Shown piece by piece: positions 1 through 8,789 of a stretch of DNA of 64,000 nucleotides. The notes below the pieces were generated by a model. The model had not been told where the DNA came from. It worked only from the letters and a program-made list of their open reading frames with translations, and ran no database searches. The stretch is from JALYXV01 sp963791545 (GTDB taxonomy: Bacteria; Actinomycetota; Acidimicrobiia; Acidimicrobiales; Palsa-688). Made by a program: the position numbers and the translations under genes. The stretch is taken from positions 1 through 64,000 of the forward strand of contig CAWBSR010000016.1 of NCBI GenBank assembly GCA_963791545.1, written 5' to 3'. Each line of letters starts with the position of its first letter. Position 1 is the first letter of the stretch.

Positions 1-7
1 GCGCCCG

Positions 8-568
8 GTGCCCACCACCGCCGCCTACGACCCCCGGCCGGGACCGGGCGGTACCAAGATCCTGACCGACCCCGTGGACGTGCTCAGCCTGGCCGTCCCG
101 AACAGCTGGCGGACCCCGGCGAGCGACGCACTCACCCTGCCCAAGGAGATCGACAACTTCGCGGGCCAGGCCCCGCCCCTGGCGGCATTGCTGCAGGCCG
201 AGGGTCTGGTGGCCCAGAAGTCGGCGATCCGCTTGTTCGCCTATCAGCTGGCGCCGAGCGCGTTCGTGTCGGTGGTGAGTTTCTCGTCGCCGGCTGCCAC
301 GCCGCCTACCCAGAGCGGAATCGACGCCATCGTCGCCCTGGCGAGGAAGAAGACTTCGAATGTCGCGGTGAGCGGCGTCAGGTTGCCGGTTGGCCAGGTG
401 ATCAAGCTGGACTCGACACTCACCAGCCAGAATCAGCACATCGTGGTCGAAGTCCTGGTGCTGGTGGCGGGCGGCCGGACCATGCAGATCCAGATGGTCT
501 CGCAGACCGACGCCGCCGCCATCCCGCCGTTGTTCGACCAGATCGCCCAGAGCCTCCGTCTCGGCTAG
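8..568 (+). CDS. Hypothetical protein, probably the C-terminal part of a larger (lipo)protein
   Basis: The reading frame is open to the left edge of the window, so the GTG at position 8 need not be the real start and the gene may be truncated. About 186 residues are visible. The Ala/Pro/Thr-rich stretch followed by an alternating hydrophobic region that ends in a FDQIAQSLRL-type tail resembles the end of small actinobacterial surface lipoproteins. No catalytic motif is seen and I do not recognise the family. It is convergent with lgt: the natural lgt stop at 658 leaves about 90 bp between them, whereas the frame-shifted lgt reading would run into this gene. Confidence 0.6.
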   Translation: MPTTAAYDPRPGPGGTKILTDPVDVLSLAVPNSWRTPASDALTLPKEIDNFAGQAPPLAALLQAEGLVAQKSAIRLFAYQLAPSAFVSVVSFSSPAATPPTQSGIDAIVALARKKTSNVAVSGVRLPVGQVIKLDSTLTSQNQHIVVEVLVLVAGGRTMQIQMVSQTDAAAIPPLFDQIAQSLRLG

Positions 569-657
569 CGGCTGGACAGGGATTGGGCACGAATGCCCTC
601 ACCGTGCCCCGGCATTCGGCGCCGTTCGATCCCTGGTTGGGGACGGGTCGAGCACTG

Positions 658-2063
658 CTAGTGGGGCGGCCGCTCGTGGGGGGGTTCGACCACGATCGCG
701 GCGGTGCCGGCAGGTTCGTCGGCGCCGGGAGCCGCGTTGACCGTGTTGGCCACCGGGGCTTCGACCATGGCCGGCTCCGCTGTCGCCGAATCCGCTTCGA
801 CCGCTTCCGCGAGGCTCGCGTCGCCGGCCGTGGGCTCGGTCTTCTCGGGCTCAGGAGCGACCGACTCGGCCGCGGCCGGCGCCGGTGGCGCGGCCGCTTC
901 CTGGTCGCTCGCCGGTTCCGTGGGGTCCTCGCGGTCGGTCCCGGCCGCCGCCATAACCTCGGGCTCGGCCGCCTCGGGCGCCGATCGGGGGCGTCGGCTC
1001 GGGGGTCCCCGGGGGCTTCGGCGGCTACGGCCGCCGGTCCGGGTTCTGCGACGGCCGTCTCGGCCTCTTTCGGTGCCGCGGTCGCCACCTTGGCACCGAA
1101 GCGCTCCACCTCGGAAGATGACCCGGCGTCCGGCTCGACTTCGCTGGCCAGGCCCAGAGATCCCTCTTCGAGCGTGTCGCCGCCGCCGGCCATCGTGGCC
1201 ACGCCGATCGGGGCTCGTTGGAGGGCCGGATCATCCACCTCGCCCTCGCGGCCGGACGCGGTCACCGGCGGGGCTGCGGCCCGCCCGGGCAGGCCCTTGC
1301 GCAGGACGATCGCCGTCGCCACCACGAAGATGATCACGCTGACCCAGTCGTTGATCCGCAGGCCGAGGATCTTGTGGGCGAAGTCGATCCGCATGTACTC
1401 GGTGAAGAAACGCCCGAAGGTGTACAGCGCCACGTAGACGCCGAAGAGGTAGCCCTTGCGCAGCCGCACGTGCTTCTCGATCCACAGCACCAGCAGCACC
1501 ACCGCCAGGTCCCAGAGGCTCTCGTACAGGAACGTGGGATGGAAGGCAACGACGTTGATGTAGGCCGCGGGGCGGTTGGCGACCGCGATCTTGAGCCCCC
1601 ACGGCAGCGTGGTCGGCCGGCCGAACAGCTCCTGGTTGAAGTAGTTGCCCCACCGGCCGATCGCCTGGGCCAGGGGTAGGGCCGGGGCGACGGCGTCCAT
1701 GATGGCGGGAAAGTCCAGGTGATGGCGGCGCACGTAGAGCCACGCGGCCAGCGTGCCCCCCGCGATGCCGCCCCAGATCCCCAGGCCGCCCTGCCAGATC
1801 TCCAGGGCCCCGATCGGGTGGTGGGTGTACAGCTCGTAGTCGGTGACGACGTGGTAGATCCGGGCGCCGATCAGCCCCCCGGGCACCGCCCAGATTGCGA
1901 TGGCCGAGAAGGTCCCCGGCTCGCCCCCCCGGGCCCGCCACCGCCGGTCGGCCAGCCACACCGCGGCGAACACCCCGGCCACGATGAGAAAGCCGTACAT
2001 GTGCAGTCGCAGCGGCCCGAGGCTGATGCCGTTGGACGGCGGGCTCGGGATGTATCCCAACAT
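658..2063 (-). CDS. lgt: Prolipoprotein diacylglyceryl transferase with a frameshifted acidic tail
   Basis: Membrane enzyme that moves diacylglycerol from phosphatidylglycerol onto the lipobox cysteine of prelipoproteins. Residues 1-270 hold the family: an N-terminal GPLRLHMYGFLI segment, several hydrophobic helices, the Lgt signature IGRWGNYFNQELFG near residue 135, and a conserved RFFTEYMRID near 220. After about residue 270 there is a long Ala/Glu/Pro-rich cytoplasmic tail, usual for actinobacterial Lgt. Near 970-980 the frame is lost: the literal frame turns into an Arg/Pro-rich run ending at 420. A one-base shift instead keeps the acidic, Ala-Pro-rich composition and stops at 658. I take 658 as the natural end, with a one-base indel beside a G run (sequence error or real). 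The ATG at 2063 lies 1 bp after the upstream aminotransferase stop, so the two are probably co-transcribed. Confidence 0.88.
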
Positions 2064-2064
2064 G

Positions 2065-2919
2065 TCAGCGACTGTAGGCGTCGGTCGGCGGCGGGTCGGG
2101 GTCAGCGGCCAGCAGGGCGGCGTAGGCCCGGGCCGCCCGTTCGGTCACGGGCCCGGGGCCGCTCGGGATCCCGCGCCCGTCGACCGATCGGATGGGCTGC
2201 ACGTCACGGGTGGCCGAGGTGAGAAAAGCCTCGTCGGCCATATACAGCACCTCGAGGGGGACGTCACGCTGGTCGACATCGAGCTGGCAGCCCTCGATGA
2301 CGAGGCCCCGGGAAATGCCGTCCAGGCAGCCCGCCGACAGCGGGGGAGTGACCAGCTGGCCGTTGACGACCACGAAGACGTTGGTGCCCGAACCCTCGCA
2401 CAGGTTGCCCAGGGTGTTGGCGAAGATGGCCTCGGTGGCGCCTTGGCGGTGGGCGTCGGCCAGGGCCAGCGCGTTCTCGGCGTAGGAGGTCGTCTTGATC
2501 CCGGTGAGGGCGCCGCGCTCGTTGCGGGGCCAGGGAACGGTGATGACCTCGGCCAGGGCGTCATGGGGCGCCATCTCCCGGGCGGCCACGACCAGCGTGG
2601 CCGGGCCGCCGCCCCGGCCCGAACCCACCGTTCCCGGCCCCGAGGTGTAGGTCACCCGGATGGCGCCCCACGCCAGGCCCGGGTTGGCGGCGACGGTCTG
2701 GTCGACGGCGGCTCGCAAGGCCTCCAGGTCGGGTCGGGGCAGGCCCAGGCGGACCGAGGAGCGGACCAGCCGGGCCAGGTGGCGGGTGGGGGCAAAGGTC
2801 GTGCCGTGGCGGAGGGCGATCGTTTCGAATACGCCGTCGCCGACAGTGAACCCGTGATCGAAGACGTCGATGGCGGCGTCGCCTTCGTCGATCACCGAGC
2901 CGTTCACGTAGGCGAACAC
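2065..2919 (-). CDS. Class IV PLP-dependent aminotransferase (PabC/BCAT/D-amino-acid type)
   Basis: Fold-type IV PLP enzyme, either a branched-chain or D-amino acid aminotransferase or a 4-amino-4-deoxychorismate lyase. Family motifs are VFDHGFTVGDGVFETI near the N terminus, the region IKTTSYAENALALADAHRQG with the Schiff-base lysine (IKTTSY), EAIFANTLGNLCEGSGTNVF, and SAGCLDGISRGLV. I chose the GTG at 2919 (MFAYVNGSVIDEG) because homologues begin there and because it leaves the divergent small gene at 2966 free. A GTG at 2943 is possible, and an upstream start at 2997 would overlap that gene. The subfamily cannot be settled by eye; the E-G-S-G-T-N motif and the length of about 284 residues fit any of the three. 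Confidence 0.87.
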   Translation of the reverse strand: MFAYVNGSVIDEGDAAIDVFDHGFTVGDGVFETIALRHGTTFAPTRHLARLVRSSVRLGLPRPDLEALRAAVDQTVAANPGLAWGAIRVTYTSGPGTVGSGRGGGPATLVVAAREMAPHDALAEVITVPWPRNERGALTGIKTTSYAENALALADAHRQGATEAIFANTLGNLCEGSGTNVFVVVNGQLVTPPLSAGCLDGISRGLVIEGCQLDVDQRDVPLEVLYMADEAFLTSATRDVQPIRSVDGRGIPSGPGPVTERAARAYAALLAADPDPPPTDAYSR

Positions 2920-2965
2920 GCGGCGATGGTAGTAATGCGCCACCCTTGCGGGTAAGGAGGCTCCC

Positions 2966-3145
2966 ATGGACGACGCCGAAACCATCAAGAAGGACACCGA
3001 GCAGCTGGATCAACTGGAGGAGGAGATCCAGAAGGCCCGCCACCACCTGGACGAGCGGACACACCAGGAGGACGAACCCGAGTTCTTCGAGGACAACCAG
3101 GAGGATCCCGAGGAGGGTCCGGGGAACGAGAACGTCCCCGCTTGA
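2966..3145 (+). CDS. Small acidic coiled-coil-like protein (59 aa)
   Basis: An ATG at 2966 follows a clear Shine-Dalgarno (GGTAAGGAGG then CTCCC) and opens a 59-codon frame ending in TGA at 3143-3145. The product begins MDDAETIKKDTEQLDQLEEE. It has a heptad-like amphipathic stretch, then an Asp/Glu/Pro-rich C terminus with PEFFEDNQEDPEEG, giving a very low predicted pI. It is divergent from the aminotransferase and is followed by an inverted repeat. No known function; the ribosome site and composition make it a real gene rather than a chance frame. Confidence 0.7.
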   Translation: MDDAETIKKDTEQLDQLEEEIQKARHHLDERTHQEDEPEFFEDNQEDPEEGPGNENVPA

Positions 3146-3150
3146 CGGCT

Positions 3151-3198
3151 AGGTGCGCTGAGTAGTTGGCGTGGACACACCGACAATTCAGCGCACCT
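3151..3198. terminator. Perfect 11-bp inverted repeat between convergent genes
   Basis: AGGTGCGCTGA at 3151-3161 is repeated in perfect inverse at 3188-3198, with a 26-nt spacer. It lies between the stop of the small acidic gene and the stop of the phosphatase gene, the expected place for a two-way terminator, but there is no U-tract and the loop is long. It could instead be a protein-binding site. Confidence 0.4.
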
Positions 3199-4276
3199 AT
3201 GGCGCCACGACCGCCCGGCGGACCGCCCGGATCAGGGTCCGGCCGTCGACGACCTGGCTGTCGAGCTGATCGACCAGGGCCCGGACGAGGAACAGGCCTC
3301 GACCCCGTTCCGCCAGGCCGTCGGGGAGCTGGTCGGCGGGACCGGGCAGCGGCATGGGCTCACCCCCGTCATCCTCCAACTCGAGCATCACGTCCGATCC
3401 CTGAACCGAGGCTCGCAGGGAGACGCTGCCCGTCTGGCCGCTGGCGTGGCGGACCGCGTTGGCGGCCAGCTCCGAAGCCACCAGCAGCAGGTCGCCGGCG
3501 TCGGCCCGTTCGACGGGGACCCGGACCAGCCAGTCCTCGAGGAAGTGCCGGGCCAGTGGCACCGCGGCGGTCGACGGCGTGAAGCGGTACTCGAAGGGGG
3601 AGATAGGGACCCGCTTGGTGGCCGGAGGTGGGGAACGGCGGCGCAGGACAAGGGCCAGGGAGTCGTCGTTGCGGACCGCCCCCGCCAGGGACCGTTCGAC
3701 CAGCGCCCGGGCCAGCGGGGCGGCGGGGTAGTCGGCGGTTTCGCCCGCGAACCGGGCCAGGGCGTCGAGTCCCTTGATGATGTCCTTGGTCGACTCGATG
3801 AGGCCGTCGGTGTAGAAGATGGCGGTGTCGGAGCGGCCCAACTCGACGAGGACCACACCGTCGGAGCCGGCGCCCGGGAAACCGATAGGGATGCCGCCGA
3901 CGTCGACCCACCGGGCCTCGCCGTCGGAAACGACGAGCAGGGGCGGGTGGCCGCCGCCGGCCAGCTGGAGGTCGCCGGTGGCAGGGTCGTAGCGGCCGAT
4001 CATCAAGGTGGCGACCAACTCCGGGTTCTGGGCCGTGACCAGGGTGTCGGCCCGGGCGATGACCCGGTCGAGCGGCACCCCGTCGAGGACCAGCAGCCGC
4101 AGGGCGTGGGTGACCGCGACGGCGTCCTTGGTGGCGGCCACCCCTTTTCCCATCACGTCGACCACCGCCAGGTGAAGTGACCCGTCGGGCAGCAGCACCC
4201 AGTCGTAGAGGTCGCCGCCGGTAGACGCCTGCTGGTCGGCGGCCAGGTAGAACACGCCGAGCTCGGTCTGGGGCAC
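3197..4276 (-). CDS. SpoIIE/RsbU-type PP2C phosphatase fused to an RsbW-like HATPase domain
   Basis: Partner-switching regulator. Residues 1-215 form a PP2C-like SpoIIE domain: FYLAADQQASTGGDLYDW and VVDVMGKGVAATKDA carry the metal-binding aspartates, followed by GGGHPPLLV and FYTDGLIEST. Residues 225-355 form a HATPase_c_2 anti-sigma-kinase-like domain with an N-box (ASELAANAVRHA), a DDGG box and an ERGRGLFLV glycine motif. One chain could therefore dephosphorylate a STAS antagonist and also bind a sigma factor or antagonist. The GTG at 4276 is only the first start in this frame. The gene almost certainly continues upstream into the GAF segment at 4277-4822 through two single-base frame breaks. 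Confidence 0.85.
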   Translation of the reverse strand: MPQTELGVFYLAADQQASTGGDLYDWVLLPDGSLHLAVVDVMGKGVAATKDAVAVTHALRLLVLDGVPLDRVIARADTLVTAQNPELVATLMIGRYDPATGDLQLAGGGHPPLLVVSDGEARWVDVGGIPIGFPGAGSDGVVLVELGRSDTAIFYTDGLIESTKDIIKGLDALARFAGETADYPAAPLARALVERSLAGAVRNDDSLALVLRRRSPPPATKRVPISPFEYRFTPSTAAVPLARHFLEDWLVRVPVERADAGDLLLVASELAANAVRHASGQTGSVSLRASVQGSDVMLELEDDGGEPMPLPGPADQLPDGLAERGRGLFLVRALVDQLDSQVVDGRTLIRAVRRAVVAP

Positions 4277-4822
4277 CGACGGCTGTGGGCGGGCGGACCG
4301 CCTCCTGGAGCTTGTGGACCACGTCGCGCTGGGCCGCCTCGAGGTCGGCCATGGCGACGCGGTTGTCGAGGGCGACGCCCAGGTGGGTGATCAGGGTCTC
4401 GGCGGTGGCCAGGGTGCCGGCCGGGGGGGGTTCGTTGGGCAGCCAGCCGAGCACGACGAAGCCGTGGACGCCACCGTCGGCGCGCGGGATGGCCAGCACG
4501 ATACCGACTGCAGGGCCAGGACCCGCCGGAGGTGCTCGTCGTCGGTGAGCGCCTGGACTTCGCCGCGGAGGATGGGGCCGAGTTGGGGCAGCGAGTAGGG
4601 GTCGCCGAGAACGGCCAGGTTGCGGACGCTGCCGGTCGACATGACCCAGCGGCGGGGGTGGGTGTCGACATCGACGGCGATGCCGACCAGGGCGGCCTCG
4701 GTGGCGGCCGCCAGGGAGTTGGCGACCCAGGCGAGGAGCCGGTCGTGATCCCGTTCGGCATGAATGGCGCGGGCGGCCGAGCGGAGCAGCTCCTCGGGGG
4801 CCGCGCCGGTTGGTCCGGCCAC
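4277..4822 (-). pseudogene. N-terminal GAF sensor domain of the phosphatase, out of frame
   Basis: A probable GTG start at 4822 opens MAGPTGAAPEELLRSAARAI, then a GAF-like core runs to ...RRVLALQS near 4510. There the frame changes by one base and continues as GIVLAIPRADGGVHGFVVLG through LITHLGVALDNRVAMADLEAA, a linker helix and HKLQEAVRP. A second one-base change near 4285-4290 joins it to PQPSVPQTELGVFYLAAD of the phosphatase. Both breaks sit in G/C-rich runs. Read through, this is one GAF-PP2C-HATPase protein of roughly 540 residues. It is either two sequencing errors or a recently broken gene. It is divergent from the acyl-CoA ligase at 4914. Confidence 0.7.
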
Positions 4823-4913
4823 CCGGAAATCTACCCGACGGCTGCGGGGATCCGTCGGGCGGCCCTCGTAGGATGGCCGGCGTCGTTGGTGATGAGCCCG
4901 TGGGGGGAGAGAC

Positions 4914-6656
4914 GTGCCGAGCAGTCTTGAGGTCGAGGAGATACTGACCGGGCCGGGCGGGCTCTTCGAGATCGTCGAGGAGGACGTCCGGGGGGTTCCC
5001 ATGCCCGTGTACAAGAACCGCATGCCGTCGCTGCGGGCACTGGCCGAGATGGGGCTGGGACGGGGCAACGACGTCCTCTACCTGGTCTATGGCGAGCGGC
5101 GTATCGGGTACCGGGACGCAGTGGAGGCGTCGAACTCGGTGTCGGCGGCGCTGGCCGGCATGGGCGTGGCGGCAGGCGACCGGGTTGCGATCCTGTCGGG
5201 CAACAACCCCGAATGGGTCTTCACGTTCTGGGGAACCGTCGACCTGGGGGCGGTACTGGTCGGGTTGAACGGCTGGTGGAAGGCCGACGAGATCGTCTAC
5301 GGGCTGGTCGATTCCGGGTCGAAGGTGCTGATCGCCGATCGGGAACGTTTCGCCCGGGTCACCGACCGGCTCGGGGAGGTCCCGGCGCTGCAGGCGGTGT
5401 ACCTGATCGACGGCGATCCCGCCTGGTTGGCGGGCGACGCTGCCGGCGGCTCGGGTGGTTCGGGATCGGTGCCGATGCGCAGCTTCGAGTCGCTGGCGGC
5501 GTCGCCGACGGCGGTGATGCCCGATGCCCCGATCGCCGAGGACGACCCCGCCGTGATCCTGTACACCAGCGGAACCACGGGGCGGCCCAAGGGAGCCATC
5601 TCGACGCACCGGACCATGCTCGCCAACGTCCAGAACACCTTCTATATGACGGTCGCCGCCGCGATGATGTGGGGCGACAGCCGGGAGCTCGGCGGGGGGA
5701 GCCCACCGGTCGCGCTGATCACGGCGCCGTTGTTCCATGTCTCCGGGTGCCACGCCGGCATCGTGCTGGGTATGGCGGCGGGGGTGAAGCTGGTGTTGAC
5801 GGTGGGCCGTTTCGACCCTGAGCAGGCGCTGCGGCTGATCCAGGAGGAGGGCGTGACGGTGTTCACGACCGTTCCCACCATGGTGGCGCGGGTGGTGGAG
5901 CACCCGGCGCGCCACGACTTCGACCTGTCGACGGTGCGGACGGTCGCCTACGGCGGGTCGCCGTCGGGGAGCCGGCTGCAGCGGGAGGTTGGCGAGACGT
6001 TCCCCAACGTGGCCATGATCCGCAACGCCTACGGGCTCACCGAGTCGTCTTCGGCCGTCACGGTCAACTCGGGGCCGGAGATGGTGGACCGGCCGGAGTC
6101 GGTGGGCCGACCGCTACCGGGGGTGGAGGTCCGCATCGTCGACGCGTTCGGTACGCCGCTCGCACCGGGCCAGCCCGGCGAAATCTGGTTGAAGGGCGCC
6201 CAGATCTTCCCCGGTTACTGGGGCAAGTCGGCGGAGACCGCCGAGGCGGTGACCGACGGTTGGCTGCACTCGGGCGACATCGGCTACCTCGACGAGGAGG
6301 GCTATCTCTTCGTGACCGACCGGGCCAAGGACATGATCATCCGGGGCGGGGAGAACGTGTACTGCGTCGAGATCGAGGACCGCCTGATCCAGCACCCCCT
6401 GGTACTGGACGCAGCCGTCATCGGGGTGCCGCATCCGGTGCTGGGCGAGGAGGTGAAGGCGGTCGTCCAGGTGGCGCCTGGCTCAGGCCTGACCGAGGGC
6501 GAGGTGCGGGCATGGGTCCGGGAGAAGCTGGCCAACTTCAAGGTGCCCGCCCATGTCGAGTTCCGGAAAGAACTGCTGCCCCGGAACCCAACCGGGAAGC
6601 TCCTGAAGAACCTCCTGCGGGGTCGCGGCGGGAACAGCTTTGCCGAGATCATGTAG
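4914..6656 (+). CDS. Fatty-acid/carboxylate acyl-CoA ligase (ANL superfamily)
   Basis: ATP-dependent acid:CoA ligase, 580 residues, cytoplasmic. Seen in order: the AMP-binding P-loop ILYTSGTTGRPKGA near residue 216, APLFHVSGCH near 275, the adenine motif NAYGLTESSSA near 370, the hinge-region motif LHSGDIGYLDEEGYLFVTDR near 450 with KDMIIRGGENVYCVEIE following, and the catalytic lysine in NPTGKLLKNLL near 560. The GTG start at 4914 follows GGGGGGAGAGAC. The substrate cannot be told from sequence; homologues range from medium to long fatty acids and aromatic acids. It is monocistronic, with a hairpin after the stop and the tRNA-Val 80 bp further on. Confidence 0.93.
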   Translation: MPSSLEVEEILTGPGGLFEIVEEDVRGVPMPVYKNRMPSLRALAEMGLGRGNDVLYLVYGERRIGYRDAVEASNSVSAALAGMGVAAGDRVAILSGNNPEWVFTFWGTVDLGAVLVGLNGWWKADEIVYGLVDSGSKVLIADRERFARVTDRLGEVPALQAVYLIDGDPAWLAGDAAGGSGGSGSVPMRSFESLAASPTAVMPDAPIAEDDPAVILYTSGTTGRPKGAISTHRTMLANVQNTFYMTVAAAMMWGDSRELGGGSPPVALITAPLFHVSGCHAGIVLGMAAGVKLVLTVGRFDPEQALRLIQEEGVTVFTTVPTMVARVVEHPARHDFDLSTVRTVAYGGSPSGSRLQREVGETFPNVAMIRNAYGLTESSSAVTVNSGPEMVDRPESVGRPLPGVEVRIVDAFGTPLAPGQPGEIWLKGAQIFPGYWGKSAETAEAVTDGWLHSGDIGYLDEEGYLFVTDRAKDMIIRGGENVYCVEIEDRLIQHPLVLDAAVIGVPHPVLGEEVKAVVQVAPGSGLTEGEVRAWVREKLANFKVPAHVEFRKELLPRNPTGKLLKNLLRGRGGNSFAEIM

Positions 6657-6699
6657 GCGGTCGAGCCCGAGGGCCCCGATGTCGCCGGCGGGCATGGCC

Positions 6700-6719
6700 C
6701 GGCCCGCCGGGCGGGGCCG
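6700..6719 (+). terminator. GC-rich hairpin after the acyl-CoA ligase
   Basis: CGGCCC at 6700-6705 and GGGCCG at 6714-6719 form a perfect 6-bp stem with an 8-nt loop, lying between the ligase stop and the tRNA gene. There is no T-run, so this is only a possible terminator. Confidence 0.35.
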
Positions 6720-6737
6720 CTAGGATCGTGCCCTCAC

Positions 6738-6810
6738 GGGCCGTTGGCGCAGTTGGTAGCGCACTTGCATGACGCGCAAGGGGTCAGAGGTTCGAGTCCT
6801 CTACGGCCCA
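6738..6810 (+). tRNA. tRNA-Val (anticodon GAC)
   Basis: Complete 73-nt cloverleaf. The acceptor GGGCCGT pairs with ACGGCCC. The D-arm is GCGC/GCGC around AGTTGGTA. The anticodon stem CTTGC/GCAAG encloses ATGACGC, giving anticodon GAC (codons GUC/GUU). The T-arm is AGAGG/CCTCT with loop TTCGAGT, and the discriminator is A. No CCA is encoded. Its 3' half is repeated at 11536, so this gene is the left boundary of an integrated segment, and the tRNA is restored intact by the insertion. Confidence 0.96.
6766..6800 (+). repeat. attL-like direct repeat (tRNA-Val 3' half)
   Basis: A 35-bp stretch covering the anticodon loop to the start of the T-stem 3' side is identical to 11536-11570. Tyrosine-recombinase elements commonly integrate at such tRNA 3' segments, so I read this as the left attachment site of the 6.8-11.6 kb island. 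Confidence 0.7.
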
Positions 6811-7175
6811 CTGTAAGAGAAGATCAGGTCAAGGCCTTTGATCGCTCCCGACAGGTGGCTCGGCCAGGGTTTGTAAGCGCGAAAAGGGCAGACAGTTTGG
6901 CTACCTTGAGAATGCCGTTTTTTGTGCGAAATGGCATACCAACCGAGGCTGGCGCCCGTCGGAGAAGCGCAGGCCAGCGGTGTTTGTGCTCCTGCTCCTC
7001 GAGTTCCCCGCAAGGGGTCAGTCGTCAAAGCGAGAAACCGCCACGCCCTTGACGCGATTGCGGCGACATGCTACAAACTACGCCGACGAGTGCAAAGCGG
7101 ACAGCGGCATCTGTTGGACGATATCCATCGAGCCGCGCCTCGCGGTCGGTGGTTTAGCGATTGGGAGGAATACAT
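6811..7175. other. Non-coding left edge of the island
   Basis: A 365-bp stretch between the tRNA and the first island gene, noticeably less GC-rich than the chromosome. It contains short inverted segments (ATGCC...GGCAT around 6910-6940, and CCCCGCAAGGGG near 7005-7016) but no convincing gene. The promoter of the 7176 gene should lie here. Confidence 0.4.
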
Positions 7176-7703
7176 ATGCGCAAGCCAGCCAGGGTGACCG
7201 TCGTGGCATTTATGGTCGGAGCAATGTTCGTCGGGGGCATTGCGGCGGGTTCCGCCGCCGGTGCCAGCCCGCGCCAGGCTCCGACCCGGGTGGCATCGAG
7301 CCTCCTGGCGCCTCCGTCGATCAGATTCAGCTTCCCCGGCTTTGGGTCCGTGTCGGCCGGCGGCGCCGCAGCCATCGTGGACGTGACTTATAGGTGCGGC
7401 GGAACGATCGACTCTCCCATACTGCCGCAACTGCTCGGGTCATCCAAGAGCCTGACATTGCAGGTCAGTCAAGCGATCAGGCAATCCTCCACCGGCGGCG
7501 GTCATTACATCTCCCACGGTTCGAGAACCATCAACAACTTGATTTGCGACGGGGGAACGTACACCCGCTCCATGGGCGCCGTCGCCGATCCCCAAGGATT
7601 CCGTTTCGTCGCGGGTGACTCGCAGGCGCTGGTCGTGATGCAGGTCTGCGATCTCTTCGGATGCGCCAATGCCAGCAGCGGTGCCGTCGTCACTCTCAGC
7701 TGA
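7176..7703 (+). CDS. Secreted protein of unknown function
   Basis: ATG at 7176 preceded by GGAGGAATACAT. It starts MRKPARVTVVAFMVGAMFVG, a classical signal peptide with a likely cleavage after an Ala-rich stretch near residue 28, so the product is exported. The mature part is about 145 residues, rich in Ser/Gly/Thr, with four cysteines (CGG, CDG, VCDLFGCA) that could form disulfides, and looks like an all-beta domain. I do not recognise the family. First gene of the tRNA-Val island. Confidence 0.75.
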   Translation: MRKPARVTVVAFMVGAMFVGGIAAGSAAGASPRQAPTRVASSLLAPPSIRFSFPGFGSVSAGGAAAIVDVTYRCGGTIDSPILPQLLGSSKSLTLQVSQAIRQSSTGGGHYISHGSRTINNLICDGGTYTRSMGAVADPQGFRFVAGDSQALVVMQVCDLFGCANASSGAVVTLS

Positions 7704-7831
7704 GTCCGCGCCCTCGTCCCGCCCCGCCGTCAGGTGCCTCCAACCCTGACGCGGGGTCGGCGGACCGTCACGAGGGGTCGTATGGTGGCCATCCCCCCGG
7801 TGTCGGCGGTCAGCGAGCGCCACGTTGGCTT

Positions 7832-8545
7832 GTGGTATCGGTGGCCATGGTTGGTGTCGCTTCGGTACTGGGTGGCTGCAAGTCGGGTCACACCGGCGCT
7901 GAAAATGCCGCCACTACGACCGTCGACACAAGCGAAGTGACTTCGACCGCGCCGCTGGACCCGAGCCCCGGCGGCGTGCCGGCAGCCCCTAAGACCAACA
8001 CCACTGCCACCACCGTTGCGTCCTCCAGCGGTATCCCAGGGTCAACGGTTGGTCCTGGGTCGTCGGTCGCCGGGCCGTCGCCGACGGCGGCCGGTTCCCC
8101 GGGGGCGTGCACAACGTCGGGGCTCCAGGTGGTGCCGGCCGCGGCCAACGACCAAAGTGGCACCCGGGTTCAGAGCTTCACGCTCACGAACACTACGACA
8201 CAGCCATGCTCGATGACCGGCTACCCGAAGGTGGCGCCATACAGGGGGGGCACCGGCGGGGGCGGCGGCTCCTCGGTGCAGGCCCTACTACAGCCGATTC
8301 CCGCGACCGACGGTCCGATAGGGGGACCGGCTCGACTAGTGACGGTCAACCCGGGCCAGGCGGCGGTGTTCTTTCTGCTCTTGGGCACCGGAGGCGGGGC
8401 TTGCCAGGTCGCCGACGGCATCACCTTCGACACGCCCATCAGCTCGATGTTCGTTCTCATTAGTTTCCAGTTCAGGTTCTGTGGCCCAAACGTCTACGAG
8501 TCGGTCATTTTCCCGGCCGGGACACCTGGTCGACTAGGAAGTTGA
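7832..8545 (+). CDS. DUF4232-like lipoprotein
   Basis: Lipobox SVLGGC followed by a Thr/Ser/Pro-rich linker, then a domain with CTTSGLQV..., SFTLTNTTTQPCSMTGYPKV and a C-terminal NPGQAAVFFLLL. The TN-T-x-x-x-C-x-x-x-GYP pattern is typical of DUF4232, a beta-sandwich found in actinobacterial lipoproteins. The protein should be exported and lipid-anchored; its role is unknown. The start is uncertain: GTG 7832 gives a signal peptide without basic residues, while an ATG at 7661 in the same frame overlaps the previous gene but adds an arginine-bearing n-region. Its frame and Gly-rich stretch suggest moderate divergence. Confidence 0.7.
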   Translation: MVSVAMVGVASVLGGCKSGHTGAENAATTTVDTSEVTSTAPLDPSPGGVPAAPKTNTTATTVASSSGIPGSTVGPGSSVAGPSPTAAGSPGACTTSGLQVVPAAANDQSGTRVQSFTLTNTTTQPCSMTGYPKVAPYRGGTGGGGGSSVQALLQPIPATDGPIGGPARLVTVNPGQAAVFFLLLGTGGGACQVADGITFDTPISSMFVLISFQFRFCGPNVYESVIFPAGTPGRLGS

Positions 8546-8789
8546 CGGTTTCGATTAGCAACTGGTGTCTACACGGCGGCGGCGATGCCGAAGTGACCGA
8601 ATCGATGCTGCATGTCGACGCTCTGGTCGCCGCACTCAACGAATCCACGCTGAAGTCGAATTTGACGGAGCCGGGTGCGGCAGATCCCGAACTAGTGCCG
8701 CGGCAGGCAACCTTCGCCTCGTAGGTCCACCACCTCGGGTGGCTGGACACGCAGGCTGATCTGACACATTTGGTTGTCGGATCGGAGGT

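Noticed and set aside
420..657. Arg/Pro-rich C-terminal end of lgt as read literally
   Set aside because: The alternative frame keeps the acidic tail composition and stops at 658 without overlapping the convergent gene.
3369..5915. Long minus-strand open frame across the phosphatase and the acyl-CoA ligase
   Set aside because: Arg/His/Pro-rich composition of a GC-rich shadow; only its middle (about 4290-4510) codes for anything, as part of the broken GAF domain.
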